From Clostridiaceae bacterium (GTDB lineage Bacteria; Bacillota; Clostridia; Lachnospirales; Lachnospiraceae), in assembly GCA_910575435.1 (NCBI GenBank), contig CAJTGI010000004.1, positions 248,001 to 312,000 of the forward strand: DNA of 64,000 nucleotides, in the 5' to 3' direction. The translations under genes were made by a program, and so were the position numbers. Within the stretch, counting starts at the first letter, position 1; every line of letters begins with the position of its first letter. This document shows positions 9,501-15,447 of this stretch, one piece after another. The notes below the pieces were generated by a model. The model searched no databases and was not told the origin of the DNA. It saw only the letters and a list, made by a program, of their open reading frames with translations.

Positions 9501-10127
9501 AAAACTTCTGGAGCAATCTTGATACTCAAAATCCTGCCTGTTCACGGTCAGCTGGATTGGCAATTTCTTATGTATGGCAATGAGAAACTCCTCCAATGCC
9601 ATGCCCCGGCTGGCTCCCTTGGAAAGCCCCCGGTACAGAGCGATATTCTTATTGTCCCGGTACAGGAAAATCTCCTCAAAATGAGGATTCCGAAAAAGGG
9701 CGGCAGCCTCCTCCGGCTGCTCCTTCGCCAGATTCGTAAAGTGGAACAAATCCTTGATCCTACCGGTGGACACCTGGCAGGATGGCACTCCCATCGTCCC
9801 CTGGAAGGGAAGGACCACGGTACCGCAACTGGTAATCACGATGATATTTCCTTTCACCGTCTCCCCAGGCCGGAGGGATTCTCCGTGAAAGATATAGGGG
9901 ATGTCATTGTCCACTCCCTCGAAGAACTCTTCCGGCAATTCCAGGAAATGGCAGTCCGTGCTGACCTGACCCCGCAGAAACCGTTTCTTCTCATTGGTCA
10001 CCGAAAAGGAACCCTGAAAGGATTCTCCCGCATTCACCTCCACCTGGATTTCCCGGTGGGAAAGTTTCAGCGCAGAGGGACTATATTCAAAAACGCCTTT
10101 TGCCGCCTGATTGATTTTATCTCTCAT
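6576..10127 (-). CDS. 1183-aa uncharacterised protein, beta N-terminus plus helical solenoid (possibly DUF5717)
   Basis: The largest gene of the window, with no recognised function. Residues ~1-290 are beta-rich with two Ig-like segments (LKLSHREIQVEVNAGESF... and FGEYHIKSDSPF...). The rest, ~300-1183, is almost wholly helical with many Y/W/L-rich ~35-residue units, suggesting a TPR/HEAT-like solenoid. No signal peptide, membrane segment or nucleotide-binding motif is seen, so it should be cytoplasmic. The start was set at ATG 10127 rather than 10193 because GGGAGGA lies just upstream and the extra 22 residues look unrelated. From memory it resembles the clostridial family DUF5717, whose neighbour is DUF5716. 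The tight link to the Hsp70-like gene suggests a shared complex. Confidence 0.65.
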   Translation of the reverse strand: MRDKINQAAKGVFEYSPSALKLSHREIQVEVNAGESFQGSFSVTNEKKRFLRGQVSTDCHFLELPEEFFEGVDNDIPYIFHGESLRPGETVKGNIIVITSCGTVVLPFQGTMGVPSCQVSTGRIKDLFHFTNLAKEQPEEAAALFRNPHFEEIFLYRDNKNIALYRGLSKGASRGMALEEFLIAIHKKLPIQLTVNRQDFEYQDCSRSFSDKFILTKNNWGFGEYHIKSDSPFVIPEHKIIWTEDFAGNTCSIPFLVDVDQMQPGKNYARITVSNVCQEIEVDVVATRENGQREELQARRKNQHNLYQLTHLYIEFCMGRLDREEYLKEVESVIYTMEKSGMELVTQLFRIHLGIMEHRESTVRDGLAILEGQEEEMEREHPMKYCAYLYLKGLWAGEEEVTRSCVAKIEEFYRRDQENWKLLWFLLYLSPEYQLERKKYEEIVVQLGKNCHSPVMFVEICSILNDAPGLLTELTPGICEAIHWGSKKQFVEKDVALRYGYLAGRLRNYSEAVLKDLCRFYEQFQDEEILSSICKMLMNGQITGKGAFYWYNLGVEHNLKLTDLYEYYMYSIDESQEMKLQDSTLLYFLYDNHLTMTKKAMLYAYVVRNKASMEETYESYRQMMEDFALRQLAAGRVSNNLAVLYEEFIREGCVNEKIASELPAVMFCHEILCENPDIVGVYVTHRELEGEEFVPFVKGRAVVQIFTENYQIFLADALDNRYALSVDYTVNKLLHLEHLAMTCYEMHCGDDRLLLYLYDRAERMNQSGREIVNIRRDILKIANLSRYHYRKSFCSLVRYYYDNFEGELLDATLEQLDWELVTPGDRVQFIEYCTVRRYFDKAMEGIALYGYDKIDGKRLLKVSSETFAKSMEKEDKHLVQIAWHIFRSGHFDENMLGYLCRYYSGRIFDMVQVWRYAKGFSIDTGDFAERILGQILFTEEMLPDAYEVFYQYYESGKDKRLILAFMKFVAYNYMVRGWMIPSQMFGYFYKDVQIQDNVFCLIATLKYLSQKAELSEEEKKFADYHVNKLYEQKKVFPFFRDFYGKLSLPIHILDEHYVSYTSNPEYEVKIHYLISSGYEEGEYVTETMRDMFQGIRVKEFVLFQDEMLQYYISELRPEGEVITKSVSVKFDETMDNERTSSRYHMLNLMMIAQEMNEENTLIDMMREYVEARECVNTLFKPVE

Positions 10128-10304
10128 AGGTTCCTCCCGTATCTTTGCAACTAGCCGTATAAAAGCCACGCCATTAAAAGTAAAATTGTGCATATCAATT
10201 CATTATACCACCTTTTGTGGCATTCTTTCAAGTAGCCCGTTACCGTGTTGGGCGAAGGCACCCATTCACGACCTATGCGAACATGTGAATACTTACAAAA
10301 AGGA

Positions 10305-10333
10305 TTGACATGCCTGAAAATCCTTGGTATACT
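10305..10333 (+). promoter_or_regulatory. Sigma-A-type promoter for the mntP operon
   Basis: A consensus -35 box TTGACA (10305-10310) is followed after exactly 17 bp by TATACT (10328-10333). Transcription should start near 10340, right at the first base of the manganese riboswitch aptamer. Confidence 0.85.
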
Positions 10334-10340
10334 TTACCAT

Positions 10341-10450
10341 GCATGAGGGAGTAGTTAGCGCTCTGGCGTGGCTAAGCCAACAAACTCGGCTGTAGACGGG
10401 ATGTGATTTCCCCTGCGGCCTGGCTTAATCTTAAATAGCAAGACTTTTGC
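10341..10450 (+). ncRNA. yybP-ykoY manganese riboswitch aptamer
   Basis: The leader contains the two hallmark conserved strands of the yybP-ykoY class: GAGGGAGTAG near the 5' end (10345-10354) and TAGCAAGACTTTTGC at the 3' end (10437-10450). These lie in the internal loop arms of the four-way junction, and the flanks GCATGAG and CTTTTGC can form the P1 stem. The aptamer is followed about 40 nt later by a terminator hairpin and then mntP. These riboswitches bind Mn2+ and turn on export genes. Binding would favour antitermination and expression of the efflux genes; this mechanism is inferred from the family. Confidence 0.88.
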
Positions 10451-10491
10451 ACAGGTTATTGCTGTGCTTGAAAGTCCTCGAATTGATGGAA

Positions 10492-10519
10492 GGTGCAGTG
10501 ATAAACTGCACCTTTTTTT
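10492..10519 (+). terminator. Intrinsic terminator serving as riboswitch expression platform
   Basis: A perfect 7-bp stem GGTGCAG/CTGCACC with loop TGATAAA is followed by seven T (10513-10519). It lies between the aptamer and the ribosome binding site AAAGGAG of mntP, so it is the likely regulated terminator. Confidence 0.85.
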
Positions 10520-10536
10520 GATGAAAGGAGTTAGAA

Positions 10537-11106
10537 ATGGGGATTGCTGAATTACTTTTTATTGCCATCGGCCTTTCCATGGATGCCTTTGCAGTGTCTG
10601 TATGCAAAGGGCTGGGCATGTCCAAGTTTAACTTGAAGCACGGAGTGGTAATTGGCCTGTTCTTCGGAGGCTTTCAGGCACTTATGCCCTTCATTGGCTA
10701 TTTCGCTGGCATTGGCTTCCAGAGATATATCGAAAATGCGGACCACTGGATTGCCTTCGCGCTGCTGACATTTATTGGCGGTCAGATGCTGTATGAGGCA
10801 TTCAAAGAGGAAGAGCAGCCGGAGAGAGAGGGGGACGCGCTAAAGATCCGGCAATTACTTATGCTGGCCATCGCAACCAGCATAGATGCCTTGATTGTGG
10901 GCATCACCTTCGCATTGCTTCCGGGAACGAATATCTGGACATCCATAACGCTCATAGGCTGCACCACCTTCGCGCTGTCAGTAGCCGGCGTGGCAATCGG
11001 ATTCCGGTTTGGCGGCAGGTACGAGAAGAAGGCGCAGATTGCAGGAGGAATGATTCTAATCCTGCTTGGCATAAAAATACTTTTAGAACATTTGGGAATT
11101 CTATAG
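10537..11106 (+). CDS. mntP: Manganese efflux pump MntP
   Basis: A 189-aa, six-helix inner membrane protein of the MntP (YebN) family, which exports Mn2+. Two homologous halves are visible, each opening with a conserved acidic helix: AIGLSMDAFAVSVCKG at residues ~9-24 and AIATSIDALIVGITFA at ~111-126. The paired Asp residues are the expected metal-binding positions. The length matches the family. AAAGGAG lies 6 nt before the ATG. Expression is likely induced by Mn2+ through the upstream yybP-ykoY riboswitch. A cation antiporter gene starts 18 bp downstream and is probably in the same transcript. Confidence 0.95.
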   Translation: MGIAELLFIAIGLSMDAFAVSVCKGLGMSKFNLKHGVVIGLFFGGFQALMPFIGYFAGIGFQRYIENADHWIAFALLTFIGGQMLYEAFKEEEQPEREGDALKIRQLLMLAIATSIDALIVGITFALLPGTNIWTSITLIGCTTFALSVAGVAIGFRFGGRYEKKAQIAGGMILILLGIKILLEHLGIL

Positions 11107-11124
11107 AATGAAGGAGGTAGCGAT

Positions 11125-12072
11125 ATGAACTTAGTATTGTTGGCGGCAGAGTTGGTGGCGGGCTTTATCCTGCTGATTAAGGGAGCGGATTTTTTCGTGG
11201 AGGGAAGTTCCAGCGTGGCGAAAATGCTGCGGATTCCCTCGCTGATTATCGGCATGACCATCGTGGCCATGGGAACCAGCCTGCCGGAATGCGCCGTCAG
11301 CGTCACGGCATCTCTGGCGCAGCAGAATGAATTGGCCATCGCCAACGTGGTGGGGTCCAATATCTTTAACCTGATGGTGGTGTGCGGGGTGTGCTGCCTG
11401 TTCTGCCCCCTGGCGGTGAAAAAATCTACCCTGCTAAAGGAATTTCCCTTCTCCGTAGCCATTGCGCTGCTTCTGATGGGATTTGGCATCACCTCCATGG
11501 TGGTGGGGCACTTGGAGGGCGTGATTCTGCTCATTGTCTTCGGGGGATTCATTCTGTGGATGATCTTTTCCGCATTGAAAGCCAGAAAGCAGGGAGAAGA
11601 AGTGGCAGAGGAGGAGTATGAAACCCTGCCCGTCTGGAAATGCCTGATCTTTATCATCGGAGGAATGATTGCTATCAAATTCGGCGGGGATTTCGTGGTG
11701 GATTCCGCATCCCAGATTGCGGAGAGGTTCGGCATGAGCGCGAATCTGGTGGGGCTTACCATCGTGGCCTTTGGCACCAGCCTGCCGGAATTGGTGACAT
11801 CCATCGTGGCCGCAAGGAAGAAGGAAGTAGATATGGCTCTGGGAAATGTCATCGGCTCCAACATATTTAATATTTTGTTTGTGCTGGGCATCGCCGCCGC
11901 CATTTCGCCGGTAGCATTTACCATGGAAAATATTATAGATATCGTGATTCTGGCCCTGATGAGCGTGCTGGTGTGGATATTCGCCTGGTCCAAGAATAAG
12001 CTGGTGCTGTGGGAGGGCGTGGTGATGCTTTTGTGCTATGGAGGGTATTTCGGGTATATCTGCATGCGGTGA
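11125..12072 (+). CDS. CaCA-family Na+(K+)/Ca2+ antiporter-like protein (YrbG type)
   Basis: A 315-aa membrane antiporter of the Ca2+:cation antiporter family. It is built from two inverted repeats with the signature alpha-1 and alpha-2 motifs: GMTIVAMGTSLPECAVS with NVVGSNIFNL (residues ~52-90), and GLTIVAFGTSLPELVTS with NVIGSNIFNI (~210-250). The Glu in GTSLPE and the Asn in GSNIFN are the ion-binding residues. About ten hydrophobic helices are seen, with a short acidic loop (EEVAEEEYE) between the halves. It lies behind mntP under the manganese riboswitch, so it may take part in Mn2+ or Ca2+ export; the actual ion is not determinable from sequence. GGAGG precedes the ATG. Confidence 0.9.
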   Translation: MNLVLLAAELVAGFILLIKGADFFVEGSSSVAKMLRIPSLIIGMTIVAMGTSLPECAVSVTASLAQQNELAIANVVGSNIFNLMVVCGVCCLFCPLAVKKSTLLKEFPFSVAIALLLMGFGITSMVVGHLEGVILLIVFGGFILWMIFSALKARKQGEEVAEEEYETLPVWKCLIFIIGGMIAIKFGGDFVVDSASQIAERFGMSANLVGLTIVAFGTSLPELVTSIVAARKKEVDMALGNVIGSNIFNILFVLGIAAAISPVAFTMENIIDIVILALMSVLVWIFAWSKNKLVLWEGVVMLLCYGGYFGYICMR

Positions 12073-12093
12073 TAGAATAGTTAAATTAGAATA

Positions 12094-12133
12094 AGCCGGG
12101 GAAGGGATTGCATTGCAATCCCCTCCCCTGGCT
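12094..12133. terminator. Bidirectional hairpin between the mntP operon and the LRR cluster
   Basis: An interrupted inverted repeat (AGCCGGGG-AGGGATTG / CAATCCC-CCCCTGGCT) is followed on the plus strand by TTTGATTTT. It lies between convergent genes and probably ends both transcripts. Confidence 0.7.
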
Positions 12134-12142
12134 TTGATTTTA

Positions 12143-12883
12143 TCAATAAAATTTGATCTTTGCCTTCTTGCTAAACCCTATGTCGCCAAACCATTTTAAT
12201 ACGAGTTTTTTCTTCTTCTTCCATTTCTTAGGCACATGCAATGTCAGTTTCCCATAATTACTGCTACTTGCTCTCTCGAAACATGGTTCTGCTACAAGCG
12301 TGATCCACTTCATCATTTTTTTCCGGAATACAACCTTTTGCAGGTTTCGGCAACCCCGGAATGCATGTGCATTGATCTGGCTCACATTCTTTCCAAGGAT
12401 GACACTTTTTAGGGACGTGCACCCATCAAAGGTACAATCGTTTATGCGCTTGATCTTTTCTGGTATGCATATTTCCTGCAACCTGATGCAGCCGGAGAAG
12501 GCAGAACTTTCCAACTTTTTCAAGTTATTTGACAATTTGATTTTTCTCAGCGACCGCATGTTGAAAAAAGCGTTCCACTCACATTTCGTCACTCTGTTTT
12601 TCATGGTCAGTTCCCGAAGGTTGCCGCAACCTGCAAATGCTCCATAAGATATTTTCTTTACTGACTTTGGCACGGAATACTCCTTGTCCTTTTTGGCGGC
12701 GGGATAAGTGATTAGCGTCGTTTTCGATTTGTTGAATAATATGCCCTCCACCGTTGTATAAAATTTGTTTCCCTCGGTTCATTGCCAGCGATGATCGGCT
12801 CATTGCCTGGATCAGGCAGAAGGCGGAGAGGGCCAGTGCGGAGAGTAGGATTCCCCTTTTAATAGTTGCATTCTTACCCGCAT
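12143..12883 (-). pseudogene. Truncated BspA-like LRR surface protein (fourth paralogue, internally deleted)
   Basis: The 5' end (12883 down to ~12780) still carries a start ATG, a ribosome binding site (GAGGAAAGG) and DNA clearly related to the signal-peptide region of the three intact paralogues, but with frame-breaking indels. Near 12780 the sequence jumps from the NEP segment that follows the signal peptide directly to the third 'GNKFYTTVEGILFNKSKTTLI' unit, in a different frame behind a TGA. Some 550-600 codons are missing. The 3' part (to 12143) remains open for 202 codons of LRR_5 repeats and the conserved basic tail, but has no plausible start (only a GTG inside the repeat). Bases 12355-12651 are almost identical to 18182-18478. 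Confidence 0.8.
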
Positions 12884-12902
12884 GATTCCTTTCCTCTGTG
12901 AT

Positions 12903-15431
12903 CTAATAATATTTAATCTTCGTCTTCTTGCTTAGTCCGGCATCGAGGAACCATTTCAATACGACTTTTTTCTTTTTCTTCCATTTCTTAGGCACATGCA
13001 TGACCAACTTCCTATCATTGTTGCTTCCCGCTCTCTGGAAACATAATTCTGCTGGCCACTTGATGACGCTCCACATTTTTTTCTGGAATACGACCTTGCG
13101 CAGATTCCGACAATCTCGGAACGCATATGCATTGATTGTGCTCACATTTTTGCCAAAGATGACACTTTTCAAGGACGTGCATCCATCGAAAGCGTATTCA
13201 TCTATTCGCCACACCTTGTCCTGAAAGCGTATTTTTTGTAGTTTGTTGCAGTCTCGAAATGCACGGCCCTCTATCCATCTCACATTCTTTCCAAGGATGA
13301 TGCTTTTCAGGGATGTGCACCCATCGAAGGTGCGATCATTTATACGTTTCACCTTGTCTGGAATGCGTATTTCCCGCAAATTGATACAGCCGGAGAAACC
13401 GGAACCACACAGGCTTTTCAGGTTTTTTGACAACTTGATTTTTTTCAGCGACCGCATGTTGAAAAACGCACTCGTAAAGTAGTCCCCGCATTTTGTCACT
13501 CCGTCTTTCATGGAAAGCTCCCTCAGGTTGTTGCAACCGGCAAATGCTCCGTAGGATAGTTTCTTTACTGATTTCGGCACGGAATATTTCTTGCCCTTTT
13601 TGGCGGCGGGATAGACGATCAGCGTCGTTTTCGATTTGTTGAATAAAATGCCCTCCACCGTTGTAAAATATTTGTTTCCCTTCTCCACCGTGATGGAGGC
13701 CAGGCTGCTGCAGCTGTCTTGCGAACCGTCTGCCGTAAAAGCAGGACCATATGTAATGCTTCCGCGCAATCCGGCTCCGTTTATTATTTTCTTGACTTTT
13801 TTGGGGATGCGCAGTGTTCGGAGAGAGGAACACCCCGTAAATGTATTAGTCAGTTCCTCGATATTGGGCGGGAGCTTTACGGAACGGAGTTTTCTGCAGT
13901 CCATAAATGCGCCTATTCCCAAGTCCGTGATGCTTTCTGGAAGAACGGCTTCAGTGAGATTGGAATTGTAAAATGAAGAGTCTTCTATTTTCTGCAGTCC
14001 GTCATTGAAGTGAATCTGGTTGATTTTCGCTTCTTGGAATGCAGATTCCCCAATCTCTATTAGTTCCTTGTTCAGAGTAATTTCTGATAAATTCTGTGCC
14101 CCTGCGAAGGCACTCTTCTGAATTTTCCTGACTCCGTCAGGCATCCTGTAGTGCTGGTCCTTCTTGCCGGCAGGGTAAATCAAGAGAGTTTTCATACTGC
14201 TGTCAAAAATTACGTTGTCTTTTTGCGAGATTCTATTAGCATTCTGGGACAGCTGGATTTTCTCCAGGTTACGGCATCCCGCAAAATTATCTCCATGAAA
14301 GCCCTTGGGCAGGTCTTCCATCTGCACCGTTTTGAGAATGGGGCAGTCTTTAAAGGCATATGCTATGGTAATGCTGTTAGGAAGGGTGGGAACCACTGCC
14401 CTTTCAAGGTTGGTGCAATCTTGGAATGCGGCAATAGAATATTCCAGCCCTTCTGGCAATGTGACTTCCTTCAGCCCCGAATGCTGGAAAGTTTCCTCTA
14501 ATCTTTTGATTCCCCCAGGTATTTCCACATGTTTCAGGTTTCTTGCCCAAGCAAAGGCAAGTCTGTCTATCTCCGTAATTCCCTTGGGAATGGCGAAGGA
14601 AGCGTCTTTCTTCCCAGCTGGATAGAGCGTTAGCGTCTCCTTTCCCTTAAAGAGGACGCCATCTTGCGCATGGTATGTTTTATTTCCGGATGCTACGGTG
14701 ATTTTCTCCAGTTTGGGAAGCTGATCGCTGATGCCGAAGTCTGCCACCCTTTTCCCCAAGTGTATCTCCCGAAGCTGGCTGCAGCCTCTGTCTGGGTGGT
14801 CGGGCAGTACATCATGTGCAAAATCGTTTTCTTCCGAATAGCACGTGCTTTCCACGTAGTCCGAGATATAGAGTCTCTCCATGCTGGAGGAGTCTGATAA
14901 TGCGCCGGCATGGATTAGCTTCACTTTTTTCCCCGCGTAGCGCTCTGGGATGTATACATCCTTCAGTTTCTTTCCGGCTTCCGTCAGCCCTATGATTTCT
15001 GATTCTTCAGAGGCCCATGTGGGAGCATTGTAGTAATACATGAAATACTCCTTGGATTTCCCCAAAACTTTTAGGGAATAGGACAGGGAGGTCTCCCAGT
15101 CCTGCCCATCCGCTCGGTAGGCAACCTTCGCTCGGATGGTAGTAATTCCCTTCTTCTTGGGAGTGATTCTTCCCTTCTGGTTTATTTTTGCAATATTTTT
15201 CTTGCTGGAGGAGTAGGTGACCGACTGGATTCCTTCCCCCTGCACGCTGATCTGGTCTGTGTTGTCCAGATAGACGACCGGCTCGTTGTTTATGAAGGCT
15301 GGCTCGTTGTTCGCAATGACCGACTTCTTAACGGTGTCGCCCTTTTCGTCCCTTGCCCGGAGCAAGCAAAAGGCAGAGAAAGCCAGTGCGGAAAATAGGA
15401 TCCCTCTTTTGATGATTGCATTCATACCCAT
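12903..15431 (-). CDS. BspA-like leucine-rich repeat surface protein with Ig-like domain, paralogue 1
   Basis: An 842-aa protein with an N-terminal hydrophobic export signal (residues ~5-25) and a spacer with paired NNEP motifs. A bacterial Ig-like (Big_2) domain follows at ~50-130, with the typical 'YSSSKKNIAKINQKGRITPKKKGITTI' spread. The rest is mostly LRR_5/BspA repeats of the form 'AFxGCxxLxxVxIPxxVxxIxxxAF'. Three larger modules each start with a 'G(V/I)LF...TL..YPAxKK....P' segment. The C-terminus is the lysine-rich tail shared by all family members (PKKWKKKKKVVLKWF..AGLSKK). No LPxTG or SLH anchor is present. BspA-like proteins are usually adhesins binding host or matrix proteins; the ligand here is unknown. 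It lies 16 bp after paralogue 2, so they are probably co-transcribed. Confidence 0.88.
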   Translation of the reverse strand: MGMNAIIKRGILFSALAFSAFCLLRARDEKGDTVKKSVIANNEPAFINNEPVVYLDNTDQISVQGEGIQSVTYSSSKKNIAKINQKGRITPKKKGITTIRAKVAYRADGQDWETSLSYSLKVLGKSKEYFMYYYNAPTWASEESEIIGLTEAGKKLKDVYIPERYAGKKVKLIHAGALSDSSSMERLYISDYVESTCYSEENDFAHDVLPDHPDRGCSQLREIHLGKRVADFGISDQLPKLEKITVASGNKTYHAQDGVLFKGKETLTLYPAGKKDASFAIPKGITEIDRLAFAWARNLKHVEIPGGIKRLEETFQHSGLKEVTLPEGLEYSIAAFQDCTNLERAVVPTLPNSITIAYAFKDCPILKTVQMEDLPKGFHGDNFAGCRNLEKIQLSQNANRISQKDNVIFDSSMKTLLIYPAGKKDQHYRMPDGVRKIQKSAFAGAQNLSEITLNKELIEIGESAFQEAKINQIHFNDGLQKIEDSSFYNSNLTEAVLPESITDLGIGAFMDCRKLRSVKLPPNIEELTNTFTGCSSLRTLRIPKKVKKIINGAGLRGSITYGPAFTADGSQDSCSSLASITVEKGNKYFTTVEGILFNKSKTTLIVYPAAKKGKKYSVPKSVKKLSYGAFAGCNNLRELSMKDGVTKCGDYFTSAFFNMRSLKKIKLSKNLKSLCGSGFSGCINLREIRIPDKVKRINDRTFDGCTSLKSIILGKNVRWIEGRAFRDCNKLQKIRFQDKVWRIDEYAFDGCTSLKSVIFGKNVSTINAYAFRDCRNLRKVVFQKKMWSVIKWPAELCFQRAGSNNDRKLVMHVPKKWKKKKKVVLKWFLDAGLSKKTKIKYY

Positions 15432-15447
15432 ATGCCCTTTCTATAAA

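Noticed and set aside
9216-10154. 312-codon open frame opposite the 1183-aa gene
   Set aside because: It mirrors the codon bias of the real gene and has low-complexity H/L/P-rich content typical of shadows.
10782-11993. 403-codon open frame opposite mntP and the antiporter
   Set aside because: Antisense to two well-supported membrane transporters behind a riboswitch; composition rich in S/P/I as expected for a shadow.
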